A stretch of 64,000 bases of DNA from Microbacterium radiodurans (GTDB lineage: Bacteria; Actinomycetota; Actinomycetes; Actinomycetales; Microbacteriaceae). Below, piece by piece: positions 16,329-26,130 of the stretch. The position numbers and the translations under genes are program-made. The stretch covers positions 124,001 to 188,000 of the forward strand of contig NZ_VYRZ01000001.1 of NCBI RefSeq assembly GCF_008710705.1, in the 5' to 3' direction. Position 1 is the stretch's first letter, and each line of letters begins with the position of its first letter. Below the pieces are notes generated by a model. It was given only the letters and a program-made list of their open reading frames with translations, ran no database searches and was not told where the DNA came from.

Positions 16329-17579
16329 TCAGCCCTTCTCGTCGAATCCGATCGCCGGCCCCGAGCCGTCGATCTCGGGCACCCCGCGAGGCGCCGCACG
16401 ACGCGCCGCCATCCGGAGCAGCACGGCCGCGAGCACGGCCGACACGAGCGTGCCGAGCAGCACCGCGAGACGGGCGCCGTCGGTGTGGACGCTGTCGGGG
16501 AACGACAGCCCAGCGATGAGCAGCGAGACGGTGAAGCCGATGCCGCAGAGGAGGCCGATGGGGGCGAGATCGCGCATCCGCACACCCTCCGGCAGCCGCA
16601 GCGGCGTCGTCCGGGTCAGGATGGCGGTGACGCCGAGGACGCCCGCGACCTTCCCCACGACGAGGCCGGCAACGATCGCGAGGACGACCGGCTGCGCGAG
16701 GACGGCGAGCGGATCGCCCGCACCGATCACGGTCACGCCCGCGGCGAAGAACGCGAAGACCGGCAGCGCGATGCCGGCGGAGATCGGCCTCACCGCGTCG
16801 TCATAGGTGTCGGTGCGCGCGACGGCCTCGCCGTGGAGGGCGCGCGCGGGCACGACGAGCCCCAGCATCACCCCGGCGATGGTGGCGTGGACGCCCGAGG
16901 CGTGCATGAAGCCCCAGGCCACGAGAGCAATCGGCAGCAGCGCCCACCAGCGGGCCCGGCGTCGACGGCTCACGACGGCGAAGAGGACGACGGCGGCCAG
17001 GGCGGCGGCGAGCGCGATCAGGTCGATCGCCGCGGTGTAGACGACGGCGATGATCACGATCGCGAGCAGGTCGTCGACGACGGCGAGCGTGAGCAGGAAG
17101 GTGCGCAGCCCGCGCGGCAGCCCGCGCCCGAAGATCGCCAGAACGGCCAGGGCGAAGGCGATGTCGGTCGCGGTCGGGATGGCCCATCCGCTGAGGGCCG
17201 TGGTGTCGCCGAAGGCCAGGACGACGGCGACGAAGACGAGCGCCGGCACGGCCATGCCGCCGACGGCCGCCAGCGCCGGGACGGCCGCCTGACGCGGATG
17301 CCGCAGGCTCCCGTCGACCAGCTCGTGCTTCAGCTCGACGCCGACCACGAAGAAGAACAGTGCCAGCAGCCCGTCGGACGCCCAGTGCGCCAGGGAGAGG
17401 TCCAGGCGCAGCGCGGCAGGGCCGACGGTGAGCTCGGACAGCGCCGCGTAGGCGGGCGCGGCGGGCGAGTTCGCCCAGATGAGGGCGATGGCGGCGGCGA
17501 TCAGCAGCAGCGCACCGCCGGTGGTCTCTCGTGAGAGCCAGCGGCGGAGGCGGGCGGATCGGGGCAGCGCGTCGTACAC
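16329..17579 (-). CDS. nhaA: Na+/H+ antiporter NhaA
   Basis: 416-residue antiporter exchanging cytoplasmic Na+ (Li+) for external H+ in pH and salt homeostasis. About 11-12 helices are visible. Family marks include RETTGGALLLIAAAIALIWA, FFFVVGVELKHELVDGSLRH, ATDIAFALAVLAIFG, and the paired aspartates of the ion site in LAVVDDLLAIVII. A late GLLCGIGFTVSLLI also matches. GTG at 17579 is the likely start, with GGAG upstream. Full length for the family. Confidence 0.95.
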   Translation of the reverse strand: MYDALPRSARLRRWLSRETTGGALLLIAAAIALIWANSPAAPAYAALSELTVGPAALRLDLSLAHWASDGLLALFFFVVGVELKHELVDGSLRHPRQAAVPALAAVGGMAVPALVFVAVVLAFGDTTALSGWAIPTATDIAFALAVLAIFGRGLPRGLRTFLLTLAVVDDLLAIVIIAVVYTAAIDLIALAAALAAVVLFAVVSRRRRARWWALLPIALVAWGFMHASGVHATIAGVMLGLVVPARALHGEAVARTDTYDDAVRPISAGIALPVFAFFAAGVTVIGAGDPLAVLAQPVVLAIVAGLVVGKVAGVLGVTAILTRTTPLRLPEGVRMRDLAPIGLLCGIGFTVSLLIAGLSFPDSVHTDGARLAVLLGTLVSAVLAAVLLRMAARRAAPRGVPEIDGSGPAIGFDEKG

Positions 17580-17653
17580 GGAAGGTCTCCATCCTCCGCC
17601 GGCGGTCGCCGACGGGAGTGTCGACCAGACTTCCCGACGCGCCGCCCTCGATC

Positions 17654-18970
17654 CTACCGGCCGGGCTCGAGCACCGGTTCGCTCTCGCCCTCGTCCGCAT
17701 GGCGCGTCACGTGCAGGCGGGCGATGCGCCGCCGGTCGAGCGCCGTGACCTCGATGCTGGCGCCGTCGACCTCGATGCGGTCGCCGACGCGCGCGAGGCG
17801 ACCGAGCTGCTCGATGACGAACCCGGCGACGGTGTCGGAGGCGCCCCGCGGGATCGAGATGCCGGTGGCCTCCTCGAAGTCCTGCAGGTTGAGCCGGCCG
17901 TCGACGGGGCCGCCGTCACCCGTGAGCGGATGCGGCATGTCCTCCGTGTCGTACTCGTCGACGATCTCGCCGACCACCTCCTCGACCAGATCCTCCAGGG
18001 TCACGATGCCGTCGGTCCCGCCGTACTCGTCGACGACGACGGCGATCTGGCTCCCCTCGGCGCGCATCGCCGTCAGGGTCGGCAGCAGCCGCGCGGTCGA
18101 GGGGAAGTACGGGATCGGTCGGACGATCGCCTGCACGATCTGATCGGCATCGGTGGATGCGGCATCCAGCAGGTCGCGCACGTGGACGAATCCGGCGACG
18201 TCGTCGATCGTCTGATCGACGATCGGGTACCGCGAGTACGGCAGGTCGCGCACGCGGGCGGCGGCTTCGCCGACGGACTCGCGTCCCGTGAGCGAGACGA
18301 CCTCGGGGCGTGGTCGCATGACCTCGCTGAGCTGACGGTCGCGCAGCGAGAGCACGTCGTCGAGGATCCGCCGTTCGTCCTCGGGCAGCCCCTCGTGGCT
18401 CGAGACGATGTCGCGGAGCTCCTCGTCGCTGAGCTCCTCGCCGGTCTTGTTCGGATCGCCGCCGAGGAGGCGGACGAGGACGTTCGTCGAGATCGACAGC
18501 AGCCAGATGACCGGCCGCATGAGGGTGGCGAACCCGTTCAGCACGGGTGCGACGGTGTACGCGAAGGCGGCGTTCCGCTGGATGGCGAGCCGCTTCGGGA
18601 CGAGCTCGCCGAGCACGAGCGAGAGGTAGGCGATGATCAGCGTGAGCACGATCGTCGCGACCGTCATCGCCGCCCCTTCGGCCAGACCCCACGAGATCAG
18701 CACCGGCGCGAGCGAGGGTGCGATCGACGAGGCGCCGTAGGCGGCCGAGGCGAAGCCCGCGACGGTCACGCCGATCTGCACGGCGGAGAGGAAGGTGTTG
18801 GGATTACGTGCGAGCGAGGCGACCTTCTCGCCGCGCTTGCCGCGCAGGGCGAGCGCGTTCACCTGACTGTCTCGCAGGGTGACGAGCGCCATCTCGGTGG
18901 CGGCGAAGACGCCGCCGATGAGGACGAAGACGACGACGAGGACGATGTTGAGGAGCAGATCGCCGTTCAT
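17654..18970 (-). CDS. Hemolysin-type CNNM/CBS/CorC membrane protein
   Basis: 438 residues with the standard layout. An N-terminal DUF21/CNNM domain has four helices (GDLLLNIVLVVVFVLIGGVF, then EMALVTLRDSQVNALALRGK). A CBS pair follows (SEVMRPRPEVVSLTGRE, YPIVDQTIDDVAGFVHVRDL). A C-terminal CorC_HlyC domain contains TVAGFVIEQLGRLARVGDRI. Relatives are implicated in Mg2+/Co2+ handling; the hemolysin name is historical. The ATG at 18970 follows GAGG. A perfect 9-bp hairpin (18998-19019) lies in the 5' leader region. Confidence 0.92.
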   Translation of the reverse strand: MNGDLLLNIVLVVVFVLIGGVFAATEMALVTLRDSQVNALALRGKRGEKVASLARNPNTFLSAVQIGVTVAGFASAAYGASSIAPSLAPVLISWGLAEGAAMTVATIVLTLIIAYLSLVLGELVPKRLAIQRNAAFAYTVAPVLNGFATLMRPVIWLLSISTNVLVRLLGGDPNKTGEELSDEELRDIVSSHEGLPEDERRILDDVLSLRDRQLSEVMRPRPEVVSLTGRESVGEAAARVRDLPYSRYPIVDQTIDDVAGFVHVRDLLDAASTDADQIVQAIVRPIPYFPSTARLLPTLTAMRAEGSQIAVVVDEYGGTDGIVTLEDLVEEVVGEIVDEYDTEDMPHPLTGDGGPVDGRLNLQDFEEATGISIPRGASDTVAGFVIEQLGRLARVGDRIEVDGASIEVTALDRRRIARLHVTRHADEGESEPVLEPGR

Positions 18971-18997
18971 CGGCGGACCTCGCTCGAGGCGCGGGGT

Positions 18998-19019
18998 GCG
19001 CCCGGGGTCACCCGGGCGC
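18998..19019. other. Perfect hairpin upstream of CBS/CorC gene
   Basis: GCGCCCGGG-GTCA-CCCGGGCGC, nine perfect pairs and a 4-nt loop, 28 bp upstream of the 18970 start. It could be a 5' leader structure, or an operator if the promoter lies nearby. No T tract follows. Confidence 0.5.
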
Positions 19020-19155
19020 CGGGACTGTCGGAGTCTGAGGCCGAAGCGGCACGATGCGTCATTGCGAAAGAGTAGCGGGCCGGCCTTTGTCTGGGCTGGG
19101 GGTTGCGGGCTCCCCGGGCCGCCCTCGGCCCTCGTGGGTGTGTCACGATTTGTGG

Positions 19156-19959
19156 ATGGACGATGGCGTGACCGCGGAACTGCGAGCGCTCCGCGCCCGC
19201 GCCTACGGCCCCGACGCCGACATCGCCGCGGATCCCGTCGCCACGTCGCGTCTCGCCGAGCTCGAGGCGGCCGATCGGGCAGCTGCCGCGGCCGCACTCC
19301 GGCCTCGCGAACCCGAGCCCGAGCCCGAGCCCGAACCCGAGGTCGTGGACGAGGTCGCGGCGCTCTTCCCCGAGCCCGTCGGCTCCACACCCGATGCGCG
19401 GGAGGATGCGCCCGCCGATGAACGGACGGCGACCCCGCGGCCGCCGAAGCGCCTGCTGCTCACCTGGGCCGGGTCGCTCGCACTCGTCGCCGTCCTCGCC
19501 GTCGCGGTCACCTCGTTCACGACTGCGCGCTCGGCGGCCACCGCCACGACCCTTCCCGACGACGCGCAGATCACGCACGTGACGACGCTTCTGCCCACCG
19601 GCGCGGACGTCCCCGACGGTCTCCAGGATTTCAGCGACGGCCCCGCGCGCAGCTTCGAGACCTTCTTCGGCGTCGAGACCATCGAGGTCAGCGTCCCCTG
19701 GCTGCCCGGCGACTCCACCTGCATCCTGCTCATGAGCACCGAGCAGCGCGACGAGAACTCCTCGAACTCCTGGTCCGGTTACGGCCAGGGCTGCTCGGCT
19801 GGCGCGTTCCCGGCGTCGCTGTCGTTCGTCGTGGCCGACGAGCACCCCGAGCAGCTGCGCGAGCGGTATCCGGTCGGCACCGCGCTCCAGTTCGTCGCAC
19901 GCGAGACCGGGGTCGACGTCTTCCTGTCGGAGGCGCCCACCACCGAGGCGACCGACTGA
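19156..19959 (+). CDS. Single-pass membrane protein with Glu-Pro repeat
   Basis: 267 residues. The cytoplasmic N-terminus (~85 residues) includes a perfect EPEPEPEPEPE tract at about 52-62. It is followed by an acidic segment, basic PPKRLLL, one membrane helix (about 98-117) and an extracytoplasmic C-terminal domain with two lone Cys (STCILL and QGCSAG) that could form a disulfide. No family recognised. ATG at 19156 has CACGAT six bases upstream. It is divergent from the CBS/CorC gene and convergent with yaeQ, one base between their stops. Confidence 0.75.
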   Translation: MDDGVTAELRALRARAYGPDADIAADPVATSRLAELEAADRAAAAAALRPREPEPEPEPEPEVVDEVAALFPEPVGSTPDAREDAPADERTATPRPPKRLLLTWAGSLALVAVLAVAVTSFTTARSAATATTLPDDAQITHVTTLLPTGADVPDGLQDFSDGPARSFETFFGVETIEVSVPWLPGDSTCILLMSTEQRDENSSNSWSGYGQGCSAGAFPASLSFVVADEHPEQLRERYPVGTALQFVARETGVDVFLSEAPTTEATD

Positions 19960-19960
19960 A

Positions 19961-20500
19961 TCAGACGGCGGTCTGCGTGATCACCTCGGACTCCGCCGTC
20001 GTCCCGTTCAGTTCGACGTAGAGACGCCGCTCGGTGATCGAGACGGTCACGGTGTTCCGCCGGTCGAGGGCGCCGACGAGGTCGTCGATGAAGCCGGGCT
20101 CGAAGCTGTGCAGCGCGATCTCGTCGGCGCGGTGGATCTTCTTGCCCGCCCAGACGGCCGCGACCGGTCCCGGATTGCGGTGGGTGTAGACGGCGACCCG
20201 CTCGGCGAGCTTGCTCCCGTGATGCAGGCGCGCGGCATCCGGCGCCCCCACCTCGATCCACGCGAGGATCGAACCCGTGAGATCGCGGACGAGCACAGCC
20301 GGCTCGTCCTTCGCGGCGACGCCCTCCGTGAACGCGATGCCCTCCTCGTACTCGAGGCAGTACGCGAGCAGACGGGTGACCATGAAGGCATCCGTCTCGG
20401 AAGGATGCCGCGCCACGCGCAGCGCGAAGGACTCGTACACGCCGCGGTCGACGTCCGCGAGAGTCACGTCGAAAGTGTGGATCGTCGCGCCGGCAGCCAT
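19961..20500 (-). CDS. yaeQ: YaeQ-family protein
   Basis: 179 residues, the usual YaeQ size; the fold is related to PD-(D/E)XK nucleases. Family marks: ATIHTFDVTLADVDRGVYES, LRVARHPSETDAFMVTRLLA, YCLEYEEGIAFTEG and the EPAVLVRDLTGSILAWIEVG core with PDAARLHHGSK. Catalytic activity is unproven for the family. ATG at 20500 has TAGGCT eight bases upstream. Longer readings would run into the divergent epimerase gene. Confidence 0.93.
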   Translation of the reverse strand: MAAGATIHTFDVTLADVDRGVYESFALRVARHPSETDAFMVTRLLAYCLEYEEGIAFTEGVAAKDEPAVLVRDLTGSILAWIEVGAPDAARLHHGSKLAERVAVYTHRNPGPVAAVWAGKKIHRADEIALHSFEPGFIDDLVGALDRRNTVTVSITERRLYVELNGTTAESEVITQTAV

Positions 20501-20543
20501 AACGATCGAGCCTAGCCGCCTCGTGATGTGACACGCTGATCCC

Positions 20544-21389
20544 ATGCGGATCGCACTGACGGGATCATCGGGAAAGCTGGGCACGGTCGTGGCCCGGGAG
20601 TTGGCAGCAGCGGGGCACGAGGTGATCGGCCTCGACGTGGTCGGTGCGCGCGGTCCGTCGTTCGTCCAGATCGACCTCACCGACTACGGCCAGGTCGTCG
20701 ACGCGCTCGGCGCCGTCGGCGATCGTCACGACGGTGTGGACGCGGTCGTGCACCTCGGGGCCATCCCCGCCCCCGGCATCCGGCCCGACATCGCGACGTT
20801 CCACAACAACATGACGTCGACGTTCAACGTCTTCCACGCGGCGACCCGTCTCGGCATCGACCGCGTCGTCTACGCCTCCAGCGAGACGGTTCAGGGCCTG
20901 CCGTTCGACGTGCCGCCGCCCTACATCCCGGTCGATGAGGGCTACCCGGCCCGCCCCGAATCGGTCTACTCGCTCGTGAAGCACCTCGAGGAGCAGCTCG
21001 CGATCGAGCTCGTGCGCTGGCACCCGCAGCTGTCGATCACGGCGCTGCGGTTCTCGAACGTCATGGTTCCCGAGGACTACGCGGAGTTCCCCTCGTTCGA
21101 CGCCGACGCCCGGCGCCGCAAGTGGAACCTGTGGAGCTACATCGACGCGCGCGACGGGGCGCAGTCGGTGCTGCGGGCGCTCGAGAACGCCCCGGCGGGC
21201 TTCGACCACTTCCTCATCGCGGCGGCCGACACGGTGATGTCCCGCCCCAACGCCGAGCTCGTCGCCGAGGTGTTCCCCGGCGTCGAGGTACGCGGCGACC
21301 TCGGCACCCACGACTCGCTCTTCTCGACCGACAAGGCGAGGCGGCTGCTCGGCTACGAGCCGCAGCACTCCTGGCGCGACCACGTCTGA
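20544..21389 (+). CDS. NAD-dependent epimerase/dehydratase-family protein
   Basis: 281-residue extended SDR. It has the N-terminal nucleotide site GSSGKLGTVV, then VDAVVHLGAIPAPG, the catalytic Tyr-x3-Lys as YSLVK, and ALRFSNVM. An internal WNLWSYIDARDGAQSVLRAL matches sugar-nucleotide or uronate dehydrogenase relatives. It lies just downstream of the xylB end, separated by a stem-loop, so a role in sugar metabolism is plausible but the substrate is unknown. ATG at 20544 has CACGCT six bases upstream. Confidence 0.85.
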   Translation: MRIALTGSSGKLGTVVARELAAAGHEVIGLDVVGARGPSFVQIDLTDYGQVVDALGAVGDRHDGVDAVVHLGAIPAPGIRPDIATFHNNMTSTFNVFHAATRLGIDRVVYASSETVQGLPFDVPPPYIPVDEGYPARPESVYSLVKHLEEQLAIELVRWHPQLSITALRFSNVMVPEDYAEFPSFDADARRRKWNLWSYIDARDGAQSVLRALENAPAGFDHFLIAAADTVMSRPNAELVAEVFPGVEVRGDLGTHDSLFSTDKARRLLGYEPQHSWRDHV

Positions 21390-21412
21390 CGCCGCGTCCG
21401 TCGGGCGCGGGG

Positions 21413-21475
21413 CGAGAAGGTGGCGCATGCTGCGGGAATCCCGCCCGGATAGTCACCACAAGCGCCACTTTCTCG
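21413..21475. repeat. Intergenic stem-loop E6 (family 2)
   Basis: Outer arms 21413-21426 and 21462-21475 (CGAGAAGGTGGCGC) pair with one mismatch, and an inner palindrome CGGGAATCCCG lies near 21433-21443. About 45 bp of the right side match the element at 8118-8179. It sits between convergent epimerase and xylB ends, where it may also act as a bidirectional terminator. Confidence 0.75.
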
Positions 21476-21518
21476 GCTGCTGAGGCGTCTGCGGAGCGTC
21501 GGGTCGCGGCCGGGCGGA

Positions 21519-22832
21519 TCAGGGTCGGGCGAGGATGCGGCGGGCTTGCTCGGCGGCGCCGAGGGCGACGTACTCGCCGGGCTCGGGCACCTCGACGTCG
21601 AGGCCGAAGACGAGCGGCGCGATCCGCTGGACGGCGTCCGAGCGCGCGCCGCCGCCCACGAGCAGCACGCGGCGCAGCGGCACCCCGAGCGCGCGAAGGG
21701 CGTCGAGGCCGGCGCCGAGACCCGACAGCATCCCCTCGACGGCGGCGCGCGCGAGGTTCTCGCGCGTCGTCGAGGCGAGCGTCATACCGGTGAGCGAGGC
21801 CGTCGCATCCGGCAGGTTCGGTGTGCGCTCGCCCTCGAAGTACGGCACGAGCCGCAGTCCGGCCGCTCCCGCATCGGCCTCGAGCGCGAGACGCGACAGC
21901 TCGCCGTGATCGACCCCGAGCAGCGCGGCCGTCGTGTCGAGAACGCGCGCCGCGTTGAGGGTGCAGACGAGGGGCAGATGGTGCCCGTCGGCCGAGGCGA
22001 AGCCCGCGACGATGCCCGAGGCATCCGTGACCGCCTGCTCGCTGACCGCGAAGACGGTGCCGGACGTGCCGATCGAGACGACGACGTCGCCGACTCCGGC
22101 GCCGACCCCGAGAGCGGATGCCGCATTGTCGCCGGCGCCGGGTGCGACGCGGCGGCCCGCGGCATCCGTCACCCACTCCTGCGCGTCGAGGACGCGCGGC
22201 ACGATCGCATTCCGGCCGAGCGCGGCGTCGAGAAGCTCGCGGTCGTACTCGCCGGTCGCGGCGCTCCAGTAGCCGGTGCCCGAGGCGTCCGACCGGTCGG
22301 TGACGAGCTCGTCGAGGCGCGCGTCGGCGTCCGCGCCGGAGCCGCCGGCCGACCCGAACCCCCGCAGGCGCCACGTCAGCCAGTCGTGCGGCAGCGCGAC
22401 GGCGGCGACCCGCTCGGCGTGCTCGGGCTCGTGGTCGCGCAGCCACCGCAGCTTGCTGATGGTGAACGAGGCGACCGGCACGAGCCCGGTGCGCTGGGCG
22501 AGCGCCGCGGCGCCGAACTCCTCGACGAGGTCGGCCGCGGCATCCGCCGACCTCGTGTCGTTCCACAGCAGGGCGTCGCGGATGACGCGGCCGCCGGCGT
22601 CGAGGGCGACGAGGCCGTGCTGCTGGCCGCCGATCGACCACGCCGCGACGTCGTCGAGGCCTCCGGCGAGCTCGATCGCCCGCTGCAGCGCCTGCCACCA
22701 CGCCTCGGGATCGACGCTCGTCCCGTTCGGGTGCGGCGCCCTCCCTTCGCGCACGATGCGCCCGGTCTCGGCGTCGACGATCACGACCTTGCAGGACTGC
22801 GTCGACGAGTCGACCCCCATCACCAGCGCCAT
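21519..22832 (-). CDS. xylB: Xylulokinase
   Basis: 437-residue FGGY-family kinase that phosphorylates D-xylulose to xylulose 5-phosphate. Motifs: [20 protein letters not shown] at the start, [31 protein letters not shown] with the catalytic-region Asp, [25 protein letters not shown] and the C-terminal [18 protein letters not shown] at 22832 follows AGAAGGG. It lies downstream of xylA, with a family 1 stem-loop between. Together the two genes convert xylose to a pentose-phosphate intermediate. Control is likely by the divergent ROK regulator. Confidence 0.96.
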   Translation of the reverse strand: MALVMGVDSSTQSCKVVIVDAETGRIVREGRAPHPNGTSVDPEAWWQALQRAIELAGGLDDVAAWSIGGQQHGLVALDAGGRVIRDALLWNDTRSADAAADLVEEFGAAALAQRTGLVPVASFTISKLRWLRDHEPEHAERVAAVALPHDWLTWRLRGFGSAGGSGADADARLDELVTDRSDASGTGYWSAATGEYDRELLDAALGRNAIVPRVLDAQEWVTDAAGRRVAPGAGDNAASALGVGAGVGDVVVSIGTSGTVFAVSEQAVTDASGIVAGFASADGHHLPLVCTLNAARVLDTTAALLGVDHGELSRLALEADAGAAGLRLVPYFEGERTPNLPDATASLTGMTLASTTRENLARAAVEGMLSGLGAGLDALRALGVPLRRVLLVGGGARSDAVQRIAPLVFGLDVEVPEPGEYVALGAAEQARRILARP

Positions 22833-22857
22833 GCCGGCATCCCTTCTCTCATCACTC

Positions 22858-22928
22858 CGCGAGACAGCATCGGTGCACCGAGACGGCGTCCGACAGCTGC
22901 TGTCTCGGTGCCCGCCTGCTGTCTCGCG
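22858..22928. repeat. Long intergenic stem-loop E3 (family 1)
   Basis: 27-bp arms (22858-22884 and 22902-22928) with a few central mismatches. Outer CGCGAGACAGCA and inner CACCGAGAC match the family seen at 10140 and 39787. It fills the xylA-xylB gap, one base short of the xylA stop, so it could dampen or stabilise parts of the xylAB transcript. Confidence 0.8.
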
Positions 22929-22929
22929 G

Positions 22930-24126
22930 TCAGCGGATGCCGCGCGCGCCGAGCAGGTGCTCGGTCGCGAGCTGCTGCAGCCGCACGAAGCCGAAGCCCT
23001 TACCGCCGAGGTAGGCGTCGGTGTCGAAGTCCTCGTAGGCCGACCGGTCGGCGACGAAGTCGTCGTAGGTCTCACCCTCGCCGAAGGTCGGCTGCGCGAG
23101 CTCGGCGACGCGAGCGGCCTCGAGAGCCTCCTGCACCTCGGGGTCGGCGCGGAAGGCCGCGGCCCGCTCCTTCAGCAGCAGGTAGGTGCGCATGTTCGCG
23201 GCGGCCGAGTCCCAGACCCCGGTCTCGTCCTCGGTGCGGCTCGGCTTGTAGTCGAAGTGGCGCGGGCCGTCGTACGCGGGGCCGCCGTTCGGGCCGCCGT
23301 TCTCGAGCAGATCGACGAGCGCGAAGGCGTTGTGCAGGTCGCCGTGGCCGAAGACGAGGTCCTGGTCATACTTGATGCCGCGCTGACCGTTGAGGTCGAT
23401 GTGGAAGAGCTTGCCGTGGTACAGCGCCTGCGCGATGCCGGCGGCGAAGTTCAGCCCCGCCATCTGCTCGTGGCCGACCTCGGGGTTCAGGCCCACCAGC
23501 TCGGGACGCGCGAGCGAATCGATGAACGCGAGAGCGTGGCCCACCGTCGGCAGCAGGATGTCGCCGCGCGGCTCGTTCGGCTTCGGCTCGATCGCGAAGC
23601 GCAGGTCGTACCCCTTCTCGACAACGTAGTCGCCGAGGAAGTTCACGGCCTCGCGGTAGCGCTCGAGCGCCTGGCGGACGTCCTTCGCCGAGTCGTACTC
23701 GGCGCCCTCGCGGCCGCCCCACATGACGAAGGTCTGGGCCCCGAGCTCGGCGCCGAGGTCGATCTGGCGGAGCACCTTGCGGATCGCGAAGCGACGCACC
23801 GAACGATCGTTCGACGTGAAGCCGCCGTCCTTGAACACGGGCGCGCTGAAGAGGTTCGTGGTGACCATCGGAACGGTCAGGCCGGTGTCCGCGAGCGCGC
23901 CCTTCAGCCGGTCGATCTGCGTCTGACGCTCCGCGTCGCTCGAGCCGAATGCGAAGAGGTCGTCGTCGTGGAAGGTGAGGCCCGCTGCACCGAGCTCCGC
24001 GAGCTTCTCGACCGCGTGCACGACGTCCAGCGGCGGTCGCGTCGGTCCGCCGAACGGGTCGGTGCCGTTGTATCCGATGGTCCAGAGACCGAAAGTGAAC
24101 TTGTCGGCGGGGGTGGGGGTGGGCAT
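22930..24126 (-). CDS. xylA: Xylose isomerase
   Basis: 398-residue class I (actinobacterial-type) isomerase interconverting D-xylose and D-xylulose, with two divalent metals. Seen: [19 protein letters not shown], the catalytic His in [24 protein letters not shown] [51 protein letters not shown] and [12 protein letters not shown] metal ligands. ATG at 24126 follows a perfect AAGGAG. The promoter is TTGACG-N17-TAGCCT, with an operator-like repeat in the spacer. Normal length. Confidence 0.97.
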   Translation of the reverse strand: MPTPTPADKFTFGLWTIGYNGTDPFGGPTRPPLDVVHAVEKLAELGAAGLTFHDDDLFAFGSSDAERQTQIDRLKGALADTGLTVPMVTTNLFSAPVFKDGGFTSNDRSVRRFAIRKVLRQIDLGAELGAQTFVMWGGREGAEYDSAKDVRQALERYREAVNFLGDYVVEKGYDLRFAIEPKPNEPRGDILLPTVGHALAFIDSLARPELVGLNPEVGHEQMAGLNFAAGIAQALYHGKLFHIDLNGQRGIKYDQDLVFGHGDLHNAFALVDLLENGGPNGGPAYDGPRHFDYKPSRTEDETGVWDSAAANMRTYLLLKERAAAFRADPEVQEALEAARVAELAQPTFGEGETYDDFVADRSAYEDFDTDAYLGGKGFGFVRLQQLATEHLLGARGIR

Positions 24127-24157
24127 GAGTGCTCCTTCGCGTCCAGTGCTGAGCATC

Positions 24158-24186
24158 AGGCTAGGGACATTTGTCCTGTGCGTCAA
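24158..24186 (-). promoter_or_regulatory. xylA promoter with operator-like repeat
   Basis: -35 TTGACG (24186-24181), 17-bp spacer, -10 TAGCCT (24163-24158). The inverted repeat GGACATTTGTCC (24165-24176) fills the spacer, where a bound repressor would block polymerase. The divergent ROK gene at 24231 is the obvious candidate. Confidence 0.7.
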
Positions 24187-24230
24187 CAAACCGGCTGCAC
24201 GTCGGCTGCGGCGTCTCGTAGGCTGAGCGC

Positions 24231-25433
24231 GTGAGCGTCGCACCCGGAACAGCAGAGCTCGTCCGACGCGCGAACCTCGCCCGCATGCTCGTCGCCGTCC
24301 ACCGGGGCGGACCGCTCTCGCGAGCCGCGCTGACCGCCGAGCTCGGCCTCAACCGCTCGACCATCGGCGCGCTGACAGCCGAGCTGTCACGCCTCGGGCT
24401 CGTCGCCGAGACCGCCGGCGCCGCCGAGGGCCGTATCGGCCGGCCGTCTCCGATGGTCGCCGCGCGCCCCGACGTCATCGCGATCGCCGTGAATCCCGAA
24501 GTGGATGCCGTCACGATCGCCGCCGTCGGCCTCGATCGCCGCGTCCACGCCCGCCGCCGCGAGATCACGACGACCTTGATCTCGCCGGAGGGCCTGGCCG
24601 AGCTGGTCGCGGCGACGATCGCGGGCTGGCGAGGGGACGAGCTCGCCGCGGCATCCGTCGTCGGCGTCGGCATCGCCGTACCCGGGCTCGTGCAGCCCGC
24701 CGACGGCCTCGTCGTGCACGCACCGCACCTGAGATGGACCGACGCGCCCGTCGCCGACCTCGTCGCCGCGGCGACCGGCGTCCCGACGACGGTCGGCAAC
24801 GACGCCTCGTACGGAGCCCTCGCCGAGCACCTGTTCGGCTCGGCGCGCGGCGTCGACGATGTCATCTATCTCAACGGCGGGGCGAGCGGAATCGGCGGCG
24901 GACTCGTCGTCGGCGGCGTCCTCGCCGGAGGCGCCCGCGGACTCGCGGGCGAGTTCGGCCACAATCCCGCCGTGTTCGAGGATGCCGCCGACCGCCGCGC
25001 CGGCGAGCGCGCAGCCCTCGAGGACGACGTGAACCAGCATCGCCTCGTCACCGCCCTGGGCCTGCCCGGGGCCACCGACGCCGAGCTGCGGACGGCGCTG
25101 AACGAGACGGCGAACCCCGCCGTCGTCGACGAGGTGCGACGACAGCGCCGCATCCTCGCCGCCGCCGTCGCCGGTGCGGTCAACATCCTCGACCCCGCGG
25201 TCGTCGTCCTCGGGGGCTTCCTGGCCGCGCTCGTCGAGACCGACGTCGACGAGTTCGCCGTCGCCGTCGCCCGTCGCACGATCGCCGGCTCGGCCCCGAT
25301 GGTGCGGATCGCCGAACTCGGCGATGACCGACTGCTCGTCGGCGCCGCCGAGACGGCATTCGCGGCGCTCCTCGCCGACCCCGTGGGCACGATGGCCCCG
25401 GTCGCGTCAACGACCGATCCCACCCCCGCCTGA
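24231..25433 (+). CDS. ROK-family repressor, likely XylR
   Basis: 400 residues. The N-terminal helix-turn-helix ([20 protein letters not shown], then [13 protein letters not shown]) is followed by a ROK sugar-kinase-like domain with [28 protein letters not shown] and [15 protein letters not shown]. The expected position for a xylose-sensing repressor is divergent from xylA, and the operator lies in the xylA promoter. GTG at 24231 has TAGGCT exactly six bases upstream, so a leaderless mRNA is likely. Ligand is inferred from context. Confidence 0.9.
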   Translation: MSVAPGTAELVRRANLARMLVAVHRGGPLSRAALTAELGLNRSTIGALTAELSRLGLVAETAGAAEGRIGRPSPMVAARPDVIAIAVNPEVDAVTIAAVGLDRRVHARRREITTTLISPEGLAELVAATIAGWRGDELAAASVVGVGIAVPGLVQPADGLVVHAPHLRWTDAPVADLVAAATGVPTTVGNDASYGALAEHLFGSARGVDDVIYLNGGASGIGGGLVVGGVLAGGARGLAGEFGHNPAVFEDAADRRAGERAALEDDVNQHRLVTALGLPGATDAELRTALNETANPAVVDEVRRQRRILAAAVAGAVNILDPAVVVLGGFLAALVETDVDEFAVAVARRTIAGSAPMVRIAELGDDRLLVGAAETAFAALLADPVGTMAPVASTTDPTPA

Positions 25434-25501
25434 CCTCGTACGATCGGAGCAGCGCCGCCGTTCCGGCTCGCCTCCGCGCCTCCCTCGACAGAAATGCCCG
25501 C

Positions 25502-25858
25502 ATGGCCTCCAGAGCACCCCGTCCCGCCGATCCGCCGCTGCGTCAGCGCAACGCCCTCGTGCCGGGGATGATCGGCGCGGCCGCACTGGTGGCCGGGATT
25601 CCGCTCCTGGGCGGCGAGTTCGCCCTCATCATCCACTTCATCGTCGCGATCCTCGCGCTCATCGTCGCGTGGTTCGCCATCCAGGCGAAGCAGTGGTGGT
25701 GGGCGCTCCCGATGGTCGCGATCGCCGTGCTCTGGAACCCCGTCTACCCGCTCCACCTCGACGCCCCGGTACGGCTGGTGCTCACGGTGGTCGCGACGGC
25801 ATCCTTCATCGCCGCCGGAGCCCTCGTCTGGGTTCCCCGTCCGGCCCCCGCCCGATGA
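25502..25858 (+). CDS. Small four-helix membrane protein, possibly DUF6804
   Basis: 118 residues. A polar N-terminus is followed by four hydrophobic helices, including WWWALPMVAIAVLWNPVYPL and LVLTVVATASFIAAGALVWV. The WNP-YPL pattern resembles the DUF6804 family. The stop overlaps the next start as ATGA (25855-25858), which starts a three-gene coupled unit ending in a BLUF photoreceptor. Function unknown. Confidence 0.8.
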   Translation: MASRAPRPADPPLRQRNALVPGMIGAAALVAGIPLLGGEFALIIHFIVAILALIVAWFAIQAKQWWWALPMVAIAVLWNPVYPLHLDAPVRLVLTVVATASFIAAGALVWVPRPAPAR

Positions 25859-26130
25859 GTCCCCTCGAGGAGACCCGGCGCGGCGCGCCCCGCCGGCCCG
25901 GCGGCGGCGTCGTGTGGGCCCGCGTCGAGGACGGCTTCCACGTCGGGAGCACCGACGGCGACTTCGTCGGCTACATCGACCGGCAGCCGGACGGCCGCTG
26001 GCACGCCTTCGACGCGCGCTCGCGGATGGTCGGGAGCTTCGCGGTCGTCACCGACGCGATGCGGGCTCTGTCGCTGCCGGCAGCCCCCGCCCCCGAGACG
26101 CCGCCGATCGATCTGTGGGAGATGCGATGA
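25855..26130 (+). CDS. Small unknown protein coupled to BLUF gene
   Basis: 91-residue soluble protein. A basic Pro/Gly-rich N-terminus leads to a compact beta-like core: RVEDGFHVGSTDGDFVGYID, RQPDGRWHAFDARSRMVGSF and VVTDAMRALSLP. ATG at 25855 overlaps the upstream stop, and its TGA overlaps the BLUF start (26127-26130). Strict coupling on both sides suggests it works with the photoreceptor, perhaps as output partner. No family recognised. Confidence 0.75.
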   Translation: MSPLEETRRGAPRRPGGGVVWARVEDGFHVGSTDGDFVGYIDRQPDGRWHAFDARSRMVGSFAVVTDAMRALSLPAAPAPETPPIDLWEMR

